This document shows positions 52,592-62,304 of a stretch of DNA of 64,000 nt, one piece after another. A program made the position numbers and the translations under genes. Source of the DNA: Streptomyces sp. NBC_00414 (GTDB lineage Bacteria; Actinomycetota; Actinomycetes; Streptomycetales; Streptomycetaceae); NCBI RefSeq assembly GCF_036038375.1, contig NZ_CP107935.1, positions 124,001 through 188,000 on the forward strand, written 5' to 3'. Each line of letters starts with the position of its first letter. Positions within the stretch are counted from its first letter, which is position 1. The notes beneath the pieces are model-generated. The model was given only the letters and a program-made list of their open reading frames with translations, ran no database searches and had not been told where the DNA came from.

Positions 52592-54292
52592 GTGCTCGAC
52601 GGATGCACGCCATGGCCGGATGAGTATGCCGAGCGGTACCGCGCAGAGGGTTACTGGGCCGGCGAGACCCTGATCGACGTGCTGGAGTCCTCGGCCGCGC
52701 GCCACGGCTCCGCGACCGCGCTGGTCCAGGGGGATCTACGGGTCTCCTACGAGGAACTCGTGCTGCGCTCCCGCCGGGCGGCGGTCGGGTTCCGGGAGCT
52801 GGGCATCGCCCCGGACGACCGGGTGGTGGTGCAACTGCCCAACGTCGTCGAGTTCGTGGTGGTCTGCTTCGCCCTGTTCCGGCTCGGCGCCAAACCCGTG
52901 TTCGCGCTCCCCTCCCACCGGGCCAGCGAGATCCGGCACCTCCTGGAGATCTCCGGTGCGGCCGGCTACGTCCTGCCCGGTGTGCACCGCGGCTTCGACC
53001 ACCCGGCGCTCGGCCGCCGGATGCGCGAAGAAGTCGGCACGCTGCGGCATCTGTTCACCCTCGACGAAGCGGCGGAGGGCGACGACCTGGTCACCCTCGC
53101 GGCCGTGGAGGCCGCGGGTGCCGCCGCCGATCCGTCCGGCACCGTCCCGCTCCCCGCCCCTGACCCCACCGATGTGGCGTTCTTCCTGCTGTCCGGCGGG
53201 ACCACCGCACTGCCCAAGCTGATCTCCCGTACCCACGACGACTACGTGTACATGATGCGCGCGGCGGTCGAGGCGATCCGTCTCACCGGGGACGACGTGT
53301 ATCTCGCGGTGCTGCCGGTCGAGTTCAACTTCACCTTCGGCTGTCCCGGTGTGATCGGCACCCTGTTGTCCGGCGGTACGGCGGTGCTCGCGGCGGACGC
53401 CACGCCGGAGCGCTGCTTCCCGGTCATCGAACAGGAGAGGGTCACCGTCACCTCGGTGGGCCCGAGCGTCGTCCAGCTCTGGCTGGACGCCGCGGAGTGG
53501 ATGAAGCCGGACCTGTCCTCCGTACGCGCCCTGCAGATCGGTGGTTCCAAACTCCACCGGGACCTCGCGGCACGAGTCCGGCCCGAACTCGGCTGTGGGA
53601 TACAGCAGGTCTTCGGCATGGCCGAGGGGCTGATCTGCTTCACCCGGGACGACGACCCCGAGGAGGCCCTGCTCACCACCCAGGGACGCCCGATCTCCCC
53701 GGCCGACGAGATGCGGATCGTCGACGACAAGGACCAGGACGTTCCGCCCGACACGATCGGCGAGCTGCTGACCCGGGGGCCCTACACGCCACGCGGCTAC
53801 TACCGGTCCCCCGAGCACAACGCGCGGGCCTTCACCGAGGACGGCTTCTACCGCAGCGGGGACCTGGCACGGCTGACACCCGACGGGCGGCTGGTGATCG
53901 AGGGCCGCATCAAGGACCTCATCAACCGCGGCGGCGAGAAGGTGTCCGCCGGCGAGGTCGAGGGTCATCTGGAGACTCTGCCCGCGATCGCCCGTGCGGC
54001 GGTCGTCCCGGTGCCGGACGACTATCTCGGCGAGCGCATGTACGCCTTCATCGTCACCGTCGGCGCTGCGCCGACGCTGCCGGAGATCAAGGCCGCGCTG
54101 ACCGAACGCGGGCTGGCCGCCTACAAGCTGCCGGACCGGGTGGAGGTGGTGGACGAACTGCCTCACACCGGTCTCGGCAAGATCGACAAGAAGATCCTGG
54201 CGGCCCGGGCCCGGGGCGAGACCACGCCCACCGCGGCGGTCTTCTTCAGCCCCCTCTCCGGAGGCACGGGCACGGACCGCCCCGCGCGCTGA
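52592..54292 (+). CDS. Aryl-acid AMP ligase (DhbE/EntE-like)
   Basis: 566 residues, ANL superfamily stand-alone adenylation enzyme. LSGGTTALPKLISRTH (about 195-210) is the ATP loop, QVFGMAEGLICF (about 332) the A5 region, YRSGDLARLTPDGRL and GRIKDLINRGGEKVS (about 440-455) the hinge, and GLGKIDKK the C-terminal Lys. In the pocket, where DHB- and salicylate-type ligases have HN (xHNxPLxxPG), it reads EFNFTFGCPG: Asn kept, His replaced by Phe. The substrate is therefore an aryl acid other than plain 2,3-DHB. The GTG start follows AAGGAGA. The partner carrier is encoded 34 bases downstream. Confidence 0.9.
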   Translation: MLDGCTPWPDEYAERYRAEGYWAGETLIDVLESSAARHGSATALVQGDLRVSYEELVLRSRRAAVGFRELGIAPDDRVVVQLPNVVEFVVVCFALFRLGAKPVFALPSHRASEIRHLLEISGAAGYVLPGVHRGFDHPALGRRMREEVGTLRHLFTLDEAAEGDDLVTLAAVEAAGAAADPSGTVPLPAPDPTDVAFFLLSGGTTALPKLISRTHDDYVYMMRAAVEAIRLTGDDVYLAVLPVEFNFTFGCPGVIGTLLSGGTAVLAADATPERCFPVIEQERVTVTSVGPSVVQLWLDAAEWMKPDLSSVRALQIGGSKLHRDLAARVRPELGCGIQQVFGMAEGLICFTRDDDPEEALLTTQGRPISPADEMRIVDDKDQDVPPDTIGELLTRGPYTPRGYYRSPEHNARAFTEDGFYRSGDLARLTPDGRLVIEGRIKDLINRGGEKVSAGEVEGHLETLPAIARAAVVPVPDDYLGERMYAFIVTVGAAPTLPEIKAALTERGLAAYKLPDRVEVVDELPHTGLGKIDKKILAARARGETTPTAAVFFSPLSGGTGTDRPAR

Positions 54293-54326
54293 CACAGAGC
54301 CACGACAGACACAGAAGGGCACCACC

Positions 54327-54578
54327 ATGGCCGACGAGCCGGTCTCCACCCCTGATCAGGTACGCAGCGCCGTCGCGGCGCTGATCGGCACCGCCCCGCA
54401 GGACATCCCGGGAGACGCCAACCTCGTGTTCCTAGGGCTCGGTTCCCTGGACGTCATGCGGCTGAGCAGCCGCTGGCGCCGCGAGGGCCTGCCGGTGGAG
54501 TTCGAGGTCCTGACCGCCGACCCGACGATCGACAACTGGGTGCGCCACCTCGACTCCCTGCGTCCGCACTCCGACTGA
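54327..54578 (+). CDS. Aryl carrier protein
   Basis: 83 residues, one free carrier domain. The phosphopantetheine Ser is in [20 protein letters not shown] (about 35-54), the GLxSLxxMRL form used by aryl carrier domains that accept salicyl-, dihydroxybenzoyl- or amino-hydroxybenzoyl groups. A conserved TIDNWVRHL helix closes the domain. It lies between the ligase and phzD, so the ligase should load it. Whether it carries a phenazine-type acid, 3-hydroxyanthranilate or the polyketide aryl acid is open. Confidence 0.9.
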   Translation: MADEPVSTPDQVRSAVAALIGTAPQDIPGDANLVFLGLGSLDVMRLSSRWRREGLPVEFEVLTADPTIDNWVRHLDSLRPHSD

Positions 54579-54603
54579 CCACCTGCTGAAAAGGAGAGCA
54601 GTC

Positions 54604-55272
54604 ATGGCAGCTCCGGCCATTCCCGAGATCTCGTCGTACCCCATGCCGACCGCCGCCGAACTGCCGGAGAACACGGCGAACTGGACGGTCGACCCGCAGC
54701 GCGCCGTGCTCCTCGTGCACGACATGCAGCACTTCTTCCTCCGGCCCTTCCCTGCCGGACGGCCGCCGGTGACCGACCTGGTCGGCAACGTCACCCGGCT
54801 CCGGGAAGCCGCCGCGGCGGCCGGCGTCCCGGTGGCGTACACCGCTCAGCCGGGCGACATGACCGACGAACAACGCGGTCTGCTCAAGGACTTCTGGGGT
54901 CCGGGAATGAGCGGCGATCCCGCGCAGCGGGGCGTACCCGATCAGTTGGCGCCCGGCCCGGACGACACCGTCCTGGTCAAGTGGCGGCCGAGCGCGTTCT
55001 TCCGGACACCGCTGCTGGACCTGCTGCGTGAGCGAGGGCGGGACCAGCTGGTGCTGTGCGGCGTCTACGCCCATGTGGGCATCCTCCAGACCGCCTGCGA
55101 GGCGTTCGCGCACGACATCCAGACGTTCCTGGTCGCCGACGCCGTCGCCGACTTCTCCGCCGCGGACCACCGGATGGCCGTCGGCTACGCGGCCGGCCGC
55201 TGCTCCATGGTGGTGCCGACCGCGACCGTGTCGAACGCCCTGGGGGCCATAGTCACGGGAGGGGCGCGGTGA
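54604..55272 (+). CDS. phzD: Isochorismatase PhzD
   Basis: 222 residues. It hydrolyses 2-amino-2-deoxyisochorismate to trans-2,3-dihydro-3-hydroxyanthranilate. Catalytic Asp40 in [10 protein letters not shown] and Lys126 in [11 protein letters not shown] match PhzD Asp38 and Lys122. [16 protein letters not shown] and [20 protein letters not shown] are nearly the same as in Pseudomonas PhzD as remembered. There is no C-terminal aryl carrier domain, unlike EntB/DhbB; the separate carrier gene directly upstream fills that place. The stop overlaps the phzE GTG start. Confidence 0.94.
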   Translation: MAAPAIPEISSYPMPTAAELPENTANWTVDPQRAVLLVHDMQHFFLRPFPAGRPPVTDLVGNVTRLREAAAAAGVPVAYTAQPGDMTDEQRGLLKDFWGPGMSGDPAQRGVPDQLAPGPDDTVLVKWRPSAFFRTPLLDLLRERGRDQLVLCGVYAHVGILQTACEAFAHDIQTFLVADAVADFSAADHRMAVGYAAGRCSMVVPTATVSNALGAIVTGGAR

Positions 55273-57197
55273 CCGGCGGCGACACCGGCGGCAGTCTGCT
55301 GGGCAGGCTGACGGGCGGGGCGCCGCCACCCTCGTTCGCCCTGCTGCACCGGCCGGAGGCGTCGGGCGCGGGCCTGATCGACCTGCTCGTCGGTGATGTG
55401 TCCGAGGTCGGTTCGACGGCGGACCTCCCGCTGTCGCCGGAGAGCGGCAACAGCCGGCACGACCTTCTGGCCCTGCTGCCGTTCCGGCAGATCTCGGAGC
55501 GCGGCTACGAGCACAACGACGACGGCGAACCACTGCTCGTCATGCAGCTCACCGAGCAGGCCGCCGTGCCGGCCGACGAGGTGCTGACGGGGCTCCCGGA
55601 CCTGCCCATCGAGGTGGGCGACGGCGGTTTCGACACCGACGACGACGAGTACGCCGACGTGGTACGGCAGATCATCACCGACGAGATCGGCGCCGGTACC
55701 GGCGCCAACTTCGTCATCAAGCGCACGTTCGTCGCGCAGATCGCGAACTGGTCGGCGCAGACCGCGCTGACGTTGTTCGGCCGGCTGCTGCGCCACACCT
55801 CCGGCGCCTACTGGACGTTCCTGATCCGGGTGGGCGGTCGCACCTTCATCGGCGCGAGTCCGGAGCGCCACCTCACGCTGGACCGGGGCACGGCGGTCAT
55901 GAACCCCATCAGCGGCACGTACCGCTACCCGGGTTCCGGTCCCTCCCTCGAAGGGGCGCTGGAGTTCCTGGCCGACCGCAAGGAGGCCAACGAGCTCTAC
56001 ATGGTCGTGGACGAGGAACTCAAGATGATGTGCCGGGTGTGCGACGGCGGCGCCCGAGTGATCGGACCCCGGCTGCGCGAGATGCCCCACCTCGCGCACA
56101 CCGAGTACTTCATCGAGGGGCAGGTCACCCGGGACGTCCGCGAGGTCGTCCGAGAGACGCTGTTCGCGCCGACCGTCACGGGCAGCCCGCTGGAGAGCGC
56201 CTGCCGCGTCATCGCGAAGTACGAGAACGGCGGGCGGGGCTACTACGCGGGCGTGGTCGCCCTGCTGGGCCGGGACTCCGAGGGAGGACAGCGGCTGGAC
56301 TCGGCCATTCTCATCCGGACCGCCGACATCGACCAGGCCGGGCGGCTGCGTCTGGGCGTGGGCTCGACCCTGGTGCGCGACTCCGATCCCCGGGCCGAGG
56401 CGGACGAGACCCGCGCCAAGGCGTCGGGCCTGCTCGCCGCCCTGTACGCGGATCCCGCCGCGACCGCGGACACGGCGCGGTCACCGGCCGAGATGCCCGG
56501 GCTGAGTGCCCTGCCGGAGGTGGTCAGCGCGCTGGCCGCACGGAACGCCCCGATGGCCGGCTTCTGGCGGCGGCCCCCGGGGTTCCGGGGCGCCCGGTCG
56601 TCACTGTTGTCCGGACGCAGGGCCCTGCTCATCGACGCGGAGGACACCTTCACCGCGATGGGCGCGGCGATGATGTCCGACCTCGGCCTGGACGTGACCG
56701 TGCGCCGTTTCGACGAGGAGTACCGCTTCGAGGGCCACGACCTGGTCGTCGTGGGGCCCGGTCCCGGGGATCCGCGCGACACCAACCACCCGAAGAACGC
56801 GCATCTGCGGGAGGTGACGCGACGCCTGCTGGACACGGACACGCCGTTCCTCTCGGTCTGCCTGGGGCACCAGGCACTGAGCGGTGTCCTCGGGCTGGAA
56901 CTGGTCCGCAGATCCGTGCCCAACCAGGGGGCGCAGCGGGAGATCGACTTCTTCGGGCGCAAGGAGGCCGTGTACTTCTACAACACCTTCGCCGCCGTCA
57001 GCCCGTGGGAGTCCTTCCCAGGCCCGCCGGCCCGGCCGGGCCCCGTCGAGGTGTCCCGGGACCCCGAGGACAACGAGGTGCACGGCCTGCGCGGCCAGGG
57101 GTTCTCCTCGGTCCAGTTCCATCCGGCGTCAGTGATGACGCGCGACGGCTCGGCCATCCTCGACCGGATGCTCTCGGACCTGCTGCGTACGGTATGA
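55269..57197 (+). CDS. phzE: 2-amino-2-deoxyisochorismate synthase PhzE
   Basis: 642 residues, fused aminase and glutamine amidotransferase. The TrpE-like part (1 to ~430) has [24 protein letters not shown] and a Glu/Asp-rich metal region, with [12 protein letters not shown] near its end. The C-terminal class I amidotransferase has the nucleophile Cys in [13 protein letters not shown] and His in SVQFHPAS; the usual HPES Glu is an Ala here. It converts chorismate and glutamine to ADIC, the committed phenazine step. The GTG at 55269 overlaps the phzD stop. It is followed by two terminator hairpins. Confidence 0.94.
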   Translation: MTGGDTGGSLLGRLTGGAPPPSFALLHRPEASGAGLIDLLVGDVSEVGSTADLPLSPESGNSRHDLLALLPFRQISERGYEHNDDGEPLLVMQLTEQAAVPADEVLTGLPDLPIEVGDGGFDTDDDEYADVVRQIITDEIGAGTGANFVIKRTFVAQIANWSAQTALTLFGRLLRHTSGAYWTFLIRVGGRTFIGASPERHLTLDRGTAVMNPISGTYRYPGSGPSLEGALEFLADRKEANELYMVVDEELKMMCRVCDGGARVIGPRLREMPHLAHTEYFIEGQVTRDVREVVRETLFAPTVTGSPLESACRVIAKYENGGRGYYAGVVALLGRDSEGGQRLDSAILIRTADIDQAGRLRLGVGSTLVRDSDPRAEADETRAKASGLLAALYADPAATADTARSPAEMPGLSALPEVVSALAARNAPMAGFWRRPPGFRGARSSLLSGRRALLIDAEDTFTAMGAAMMSDLGLDVTVRRFDEEYRFEGHDLVVVGPGPGDPRDTNHPKNAHLREVTRRLLDTDTPFLSVCLGHQALSGVLGLELVRRSVPNQGAQREIDFFGRKEAVYFYNTFAAVSPWESFPGPPARPGPVEVSRDPEDNEVHGLRGQGFSSVQFHPASVMTRDGSAILDRMLSDLLRTV

Positions 57198-57203
57198 CCC
57201 CCC

Positions 57204-57279
57204 GGCCCCGGCCGTCGGACGGCCGGGGCCGCTCCTGGGTCCGGGCAGCCGCATGGCGTGCCCTTTCGGGCACGCCATG
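57204..57279. terminator. Double bidirectional terminator between phzE and the LAL regulator
   Basis: First hairpin: GGCCCCGGCCGTC (57204-57216) with GACGGCCGGGGCC (57218-57230). Second: CATGGCGTGCCC (57252-57263), loop TTTC, GGGCACGCCATG (57268-57279). Both lie between convergent genes. Confidence 0.88.
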
Positions 57280-57311
57280 TGCCTGCTCGGCCGCACCGCG
57301 CGGGACCCGTC

Positions 57312-60122
57312 TCAGGCCTCGTCCGCCCCGACCCGCCCGGAGCGCCTCCCCACCGCGGCGAGTCCCGGGAGGTCGGCACGAGGCTGCGCCGGGCCGGCGT
57401 CCGGGACTCGCCGCATCGGTCCACGGGCCGGTGCCGGGCCGTTCCCGAAGCCGTCCGCCGACAGCCTGGTGTCGAGACGCTGTGCGAGATCGGCCCGCAT
57501 GGTGACCCCGAGCTTGCCGTAGGCGCGATGCAGATGGTTCTCCACCGTGCGCACCGATACGCCCAGCCGGTCGGCGACGTCCTGGTTGGAGAGCCCGGAA
57601 GCGGCGAGCGCCGCCACCTCCCGCTCCCGGCCGGTGAGTTCGGCCGACGGTTCCGATCCCTGTTTGTCCAGCGCGGCCCACACCGGCAGCGTGCCCCCGA
57701 AGCGCTGCAGCAGTTCCTGGCACTCGGTCCGGGTGGCCCGGCTCCTGCGGTGCCGCCCCGCCGCACGGTGGGCCCGGCACGCCTGCGCCGACGCCTCGGC
57801 GGCCAGCGGCAGCAGGCCCATGGCCTCGAACCGCTCGGCAAGCGCGGAGAGCGCGTCCCCGTCAGCGTCGGCCAGCGCCCGTACGTGCTCGGCCTGCAGT
57901 TCGGCGAGGCCGGAGTCGAGGTGCTCGGCCAGGGCGGAGGCCCGCTCGACGACCGCGCGGGCCTCTCCGATGCGGGCCACCAGGTGCAGCGCCGTCAGTG
58001 CCTGGAAGGCGCGGCCGGCGGCGGCCGCGCGCTCGCCGAGTTCCAGTGCGCCGTGCAGCGCGCCGGTGAGGTCTCCGACGTGGGCGAGGACCAGCGCCCG
58101 CTCCATGGCAACCCCGTCCGCGGCGAGCGGGTACCGCACGGTGCCGCTCTCCTCGGAACGGACCTCGACGAGGACACGCATCGCCTCTGCGTGCTCGCCC
58201 GCCTCGGCCAGCGCGCCGGCCATCTGAGCCAACCGCCACGCCTTGGTGGTGAGCCAGTCACGCGTGTCCGGCGGCGCGCTGACCTGGCGCAGCAGACCGA
58301 TGCCCTCGGCGTACCGGCCGGAGCTGCGGTACAGCCGTGCCCGTACCGACGCGGTCCACAGGGCGCCGGGCCGGTCGTCGTCCGGGGCCGCGGGCAGGCC
58401 GTCCAGGATCGCGCCCGCCACCGCCACCGCACCGGTCTGGAGCGCGGCGCAGGCCGCGACCAGTTGGTGGGACAGCCGGGCCTCGTCGCTCCAGATACCC
58501 GGTTCGGGACGGCACCGCTGGAGGAGGGCGAGCGCACCGACCGCGTCGCCCAGTTCGTTGCGGGCGAAGGCGGCGGGTGGCAGTACCCGCTGGACCACGG
58601 CCGGATCGCGGGGTTCGGCGAGCACCGTCTCCCCCATGGCGGCGGCCTCCTCCAGCCGGTCGCCCAACAGCATCATGACGGTCTGGGCGCCCTGCAGCAG
58701 CCCTCGGCCGGTCTCGGGAGCGGCCGTGACCGCCTCGTCGAGGACGGCCTCGGCATCCTGGACGAGGCGCAGTCCCCAGGCCAGGTTCTCCGAGCGTGCC
58801 TGCACGGCCTCCGCCCATACCGCGGTGGTGGTCGGGCCCTCCTCGGCGGACATGCCGGCGAACAGCGTCTCGGCCTCGACATGACGCCCCTGGCCCTCCA
58901 GCGCCCGGCCGCGCAGCAGCATGAGCGTGGGGATGTCGGCGTCGGGCAGCGGAAGGGCGAGCAGGCACAGCCGCTCGGTGAGCGCGAAGTCCAGATGGCG
59001 CAGCGCGGTCCTCGCGGCGGACTGGAGCTGGTCGGCGCACGGCAGTTGTCCGGCATCGATCCGCAGGACGACCATGCGCAGTACGTCGTCGTCCCGACGC
59101 AGGCCGGTGTCCTCCAGCGCGTCGGCGAGTCTGCGCCGCAGCCGCAGGCCGGTCAGTTCGGGCAGGCTGGAGACGAGGACGGGCCGGTAGAGAGGGTAGG
59201 CCAGCCGCAGGCGCAGTCGCAGGCCGCTGAGTTCGGCGGTGATGAGGCCCCGTCTGTCGAGCGTCTCCACGGCGTGGGTCAGTTCCGCGACGGCGGACAG
59301 CTCCGCTTCGAGCGGTTCGGCGAGGGCGATCATCTGTACGAGCCGGCGCTCGTCCGGCGAGAGGTGGCCGAGCCGCAGGTGCACCAGGTCCGCCAGGCGC
59401 GCCGCGGGTCTGCCGTTCAGGCCGCCCCACAGCCAGGTGCCGTCCTCGCTGTGGAGGCTGCCGTCGGCGAGCGCGGAGTCGGCGAGTTCCGTCAGGAGGA
59501 GGGCGTTCCCCTGGGTGAAGGACCACAACCGTTCCAGCGCCGCCGCGGCGACATGTCCGCCGAGCTTCGCGTGGACGACGTCGGCCGCCGCCGACCGGTC
59601 GAGTTCCGCGATCTCCATCCGCTCCACCAGCCGCTCCACCCAGAGCCTGTTGACGCCGTCGGGCGCGGGGACGCCGGCCCGGACGGTGGCCACCAGGGTC
59701 AGCCGCCCCTCGGCGACACCTGCCCGCAGTCGTGCCGCGAACGCCGGAGCCAGGCAGTGCGCGTCGTCGAGTCCGAGGACGAACCGCCCCTGGAGACCGT
59801 CCGCGGCAGGTGTCCGGCGGCCGGGGAAGGCGTCGTCGAGGAGGTGCCGGGCGACGGCGTTCTGCTCGCCGCCCTGTCCGCTCGCCCATCCGGTGAACAG
59901 CAAGGACACGTCCGCCCCGCAGATTCCCGCCCCGCTGACCAGCCTGACCTCGGCGCCCTTCTCCGCGGCGCGCCGCAACGAGGCGCGCAGCAGCCGGCTC
60001 TTGCCGACGCCGGGCTCCCCGGTCAGCAGGGCGCCGTGCCCGCGGGCGACCGCCGCCTCGATCCTGTCCAGTTCGGTGTTGCGGCCGGCCATGGGCCACT
60101 CGGTCACCGTGTCTTCCGACAT
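57312..60122 (-). CDS. Large LuxR-family (LAL) ATP-binding regulator
   Basis: 936 residues. N-terminal AAA-type ATPase: Walker A LLTGEPGVGKSRLL (about 32-45) and Walker B FVLGLDDAHCL (about 115). A long helical, TPR-like middle follows (about 250-800). The LuxR helix-turn-helix near the C-terminus reads LTGREREVAALAASGLSNQD and VADRLGVSVRTVENHL. Unlike most LALs, about 50 further residues (Pro, Arg and Gly rich) follow the DNA-binding domain. ATG 60122 is preceded by an in-frame GTG. It lies 59 bases downstream of phzF on the same strand, so the two are probably co-transcribed. It is a likely cluster regulator. Confidence 0.92.
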   Translation of the reverse strand: MSEDTVTEWPMAGRNTELDRIEAAVARGHGALLTGEPGVGKSRLLRASLRRAAEKGAEVRLVSGAGICGADVSLLFTGWASGQGGEQNAVARHLLDDAFPGRRTPAADGLQGRFVLGLDDAHCLAPAFAARLRAGVAEGRLTLVATVRAGVPAPDGVNRLWVERLVERMEIAELDRSAAADVVHAKLGGHVAAAALERLWSFTQGNALLLTELADSALADGSLHSEDGTWLWGGLNGRPAARLADLVHLRLGHLSPDERRLVQMIALAEPLEAELSAVAELTHAVETLDRRGLITAELSGLRLRLRLAYPLYRPVLVSSLPELTGLRLRRRLADALEDTGLRRDDDVLRMVVLRIDAGQLPCADQLQSAARTALRHLDFALTERLCLLALPLPDADIPTLMLLRGRALEGQGRHVEAETLFAGMSAEEGPTTTAVWAEAVQARSENLAWGLRLVQDAEAVLDEAVTAAPETGRGLLQGAQTVMMLLGDRLEEAAAMGETVLAEPRDPAVVQRVLPPAAFARNELGDAVGALALLQRCRPEPGIWSDEARLSHQLVAACAALQTGAVAVAGAILDGLPAAPDDDRPGALWTASVRARLYRSSGRYAEGIGLLRQVSAPPDTRDWLTTKAWRLAQMAGALAEAGEHAEAMRVLVEVRSEESGTVRYPLAADGVAMERALVLAHVGDLTGALHGALELGERAAAAGRAFQALTALHLVARIGEARAVVERASALAEHLDSGLAELQAEHVRALADADGDALSALAERFEAMGLLPLAAEASAQACRAHRAAGRHRRSRATRTECQELLQRFGGTLPVWAALDKQGSEPSAELTGREREVAALAASGLSNQDVADRLGVSVRTVENHLHRAYGKLGVTMRADLAQRLDTRLSADGFGNGPAPARGPMRRVPDAGPAQPRADLPGLAAVGRRSGRVGADEA

Positions 60123-60181
60123 CACTCAGTGCCGCCCGTCCCGTTCAGGTCTCTGTCCGTCACACCGGCTCCCCGTGGGCG

Positions 60182-61018
60182 TCATACGTGGATGACTCCC
60201 TGGGCGACGACGACGGCGGCCCCGCCCACCTCGATGGAGGTGATCCGGTCCGCGGTGCCCTCGGCCCTGGCGATCATCGTCGACGGGCGGCCCATCTCGA
60301 CGCCCTGGAGGATCTCGATCTCGCGGCCGAACTTGCTGAGGCCGTGCCGTGCGACGTGGACCGCCAGCGGTCCGGCGGCCGATCCGGTCGCCGCGTCCTC
60401 GGCCACACCGTACGCGGGCGAGAACATCCGGCTCCGCCAGTGCCCGTCCCCCGGGGCGAAGCAGTTCGCCGCCATGTCGGGAAAGCGGGCGAGCACACGG
60501 AGGTCGGGCCGGACGGCGGACAGGGCGGCCACGTTCTCCAGCCCCACGAAAACGTGCCGCGGCCCGTTCCGGTAGGCCTCCACCGGCAGGGTGGACGACG
60601 TCAGACCGAGCCCCTCCAGCAGTTCGTCGGCGTGCTCGTACGGTTCCCAGGTGGGAATCGGCTGCTGCATGCGGACGGAGGTGACCCTGTCGCCCTCACG
60701 GTCGAGGTCGAAGGGGATCGTGCCCATGGCGGTCTCCAGCAGCAGCCGATCGCCCTTGAACGTCCGGCCGAGGACGACGGCGGTGCCCAGCATCGGGTGG
60801 CCCGCGAACGGCAGTTCGTTCACCGGAGTAAAGATTCGGATGCGCGCGTCACCGCCCTTCTCGGCGGGGAGCACAAAGGTGACCTCGGAGAGGTTCATCT
60901 CTCTGGCAATTCTTTGCATACGCACGTCAGGAATGTCGTGCGCGTCGAAGAAAACGGCGACCGGATTTCCTTCCAGTGGCGTGTCCGTGAAGGCGTCCGC
61001 GACTACGTAACTATGCAT
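60182..61018 (-). CDS. phzF: PhzF, dihydro-3-hydroxyanthranilate isomerase
   Basis: 278 residues, the same length as Pseudomonas PhzF. MNLSEVTFVL carries catalytic Glu45, ELPFAGHPMLG His74 and AYGVAEDAATGSAAGPLA Asp208. Long blocks such as LEGNPVAVFFDA, MQRIAREMNLSE and ARIRIFTPVNELPFAGHP agree with true phenazine PhzF rather than general PhzF-like proteins. It isomerises trans-2,3-dihydro-3-hydroxyanthranilate to the reactive ketone that dimerises to the tricycle. This gene is the strongest evidence that the pathway is phenazine-forming. It is transcribed away from the StrR-like gene, sharing a divergent promoter. Confidence 0.96.
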   Translation of the reverse strand: MHSYVVADAFTDTPLEGNPVAVFFDAHDIPDVRMQRIAREMNLSEVTFVLPAEKGGDARIRIFTPVNELPFAGHPMLGTAVVLGRTFKGDRLLLETAMGTIPFDLDREGDRVTSVRMQQPIPTWEPYEHADELLEGLGLTSSTLPVEAYRNGPRHVFVGLENVAALSAVRPDLRVLARFPDMAANCFAPGDGHWRSRMFSPAYGVAEDAATGSAAGPLAVHVARHGLSKFGREIEILQGVEMGRPSTMIARAEGTADRITSIEVGGAAVVVAQGVIHV

Positions 61019-61101
61019 ATCGGTGAAGCTACCAGCGCCGTCGCCCTACCGACAGCTTTCACCCCCACAGCACCGGCCGAACACCTCCGGCTGTGAGCGA
61101 C

Positions 61102-61142
61102 ATATAGAAAAAATATAGCCTCCGCTCTCTCAAATATAGCCT
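61102..61142. promoter_or_regulatory. Helically phased ATATAG repeats in the phzF / StrR-like divergent promoter
   Basis: ATATAG occurs at 61102, 61113 and 61134 (spacing 11 and 21 bases). The last two are part of an 11-base direct repeat AAATATAGCCT (61111-61121 and 61132-61142). Direct heptamer repeats with 11-base phasing are the known binding pattern of SARP activators. The block is AT-rich in G/C-rich surroundings and lies 62-102 bases before the StrR-like start and 84-124 bases before phzF. Confidence 0.65.
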
Positions 61143-61189
61143 TGAATTACATGCTGACAGCTCGATACCGTCAGTGGGTACGAAATGCC

Positions 61190-61197
61190 AAGGAGGG
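61190..61197 (+). promoter_or_regulatory. Strong ribosome binding site AAGGAGGG deciding the StrR-like start
   Basis: AAGGAGGG ends 6 bases before GTG 61204. An in-frame GTG at 61174 lies upstream of this site and has no comparable signal, so 61204 is preferred. Confidence 0.8.
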
Positions 61198-61203
61198 ATT
61201 TCG

Positions 61204-62292
61204 GTGACCCGTAGCAGTAGAATCGGCACCTCAGAATCCTTACCCGAAAATCCAGAGAATGCCGTCGAAGCGTCTTTCGAGGAGATCGAGACGGCGCCGG
61301 TGAGTGCACTGATCCCGGGGTACTCCCCACGCATCGGCGGCGAGATCACCAGCCATGTGCAGGCGCTCGCCGAGACGGAGGGGACGCTCCCTCCCATCAC
61401 CGTCCACCGGCCCAGCATGCGGGTCATCGACGGGATGCACCGGGTGCGCTCCGCGATCCTCCGGGGCCAGCAGACGATCCGGGTCCGGTACTTCGACGGC
61501 ACCGAACAGGATGCCTTCGTCCTCGCCGTCCGGCTGAACGTCACACACGGCCTGCCGCTCACCCTCACGGAGCGCCGAAGAGCCGCCGCGCGCATCGTGG
61601 TGTCGCACGCGCAACTGTCGGACCGGGCCATCGCCTCCCTCACCGGGCTGTCCGGCAAGACGGTGGGCGAGATCCGCAAACGCACCGCCGAGGGAGCACC
61701 CCAGCCACTCGCCAGAGTCGGCCGGGACGGACGCACCCGGCCGCTGAACACCGAGCTCGGCCGACGGCTGGCCGCCGAGTACCTCAGCGCCAACCCGGGC
61801 GGCTCACTGCGGGAGGTCGCCAGAGTGGCCGGCATCTCGCCGGAGACCGTGCGTGACGTCCGGGACAAGCTCAGCCGCGGCGAGGACCCCATACCCGTGC
61901 GGCAGCGCTTCTCCCCGGCGGCGGAGGCCGCGAAGGACCGGACCCCACCGGCGAAGGACGGGACTCAGGGCCCCCGGCGCTTCGGCTCCCCCGCGACCGT
62001 CCACCGGATGCCGACCGACGGCCGGTCCGCCCTGGCCGCCCTGCGCAAGGACCCCTCACTGCGGTTCACGGAGGCCGGCCGGATCCTGCTGCGTCTCCTG
62101 GACCCCCACATCATGTTCGCCGACCGCCGTGAGCAACTGATCAAGGACCTTCCCGAGCACACCCTGGGCATGCTCTCGAAAGCCGCGCAGCAGTATGCCG
62201 CCTCATGGAGCGAGATCGCGGTCGTACTTGAGGAGCGGGCCCGGCAGGCGGCCCTCAACCCGCAGTCGTCCACAGAGATACGCATCAGCTGA
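61204..62292 (+). CDS. StrR-like (ParB-domain) pathway regulator
   Basis: 362 residues. The N-terminal ParB-like domain has SALIPGYSPRIGGEITSHVQ (about 35-54), then PPITVHRPSMRVIDGMHRVR (about 64-83) and VRLNVTHGLPLTLTERRRAA. A helix-turn-helix follows (LSDRAIASLTGLSGKTVGEI, about 138-157), then a second one (LREVARVAGISPETVRDVRD). This layout matches the StrR/NovG/Bbr family of antibiotic-pathway activators. Codon 13 is TTA (61240), predicting bldA dependence. It heads an operon with the EphF/EhpG-like genes (12-base gap). SARP-type repeats lie upstream, so it may be activated by the SARP. Confidence 0.88.
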   Translation: MTRSSRIGTSESLPENPENAVEASFEEIETAPVSALIPGYSPRIGGEITSHVQALAETEGTLPPITVHRPSMRVIDGMHRVRSAILRGQQTIRVRYFDGTEQDAFVLAVRLNVTHGLPLTLTERRRAAARIVVSHAQLSDRAIASLTGLSGKTVGEIRKRTAEGAPQPLARVGRDGRTRPLNTELGRRLAAEYLSANPGGSLREVARVAGISPETVRDVRDKLSRGEDPIPVRQRFSPAAEAAKDRTPPAKDGTQGPRRFGSPATVHRMPTDGRSALAALRKDPSLRFTEAGRILLRLLDPHIMFADRREQLIKDLPEHTLGMLSKAAQQYAASWSEIAVVLEERARQAALNPQSSTEIRIS

Positions 62293-62304
62293 CAAGGAGT
62301 CACC

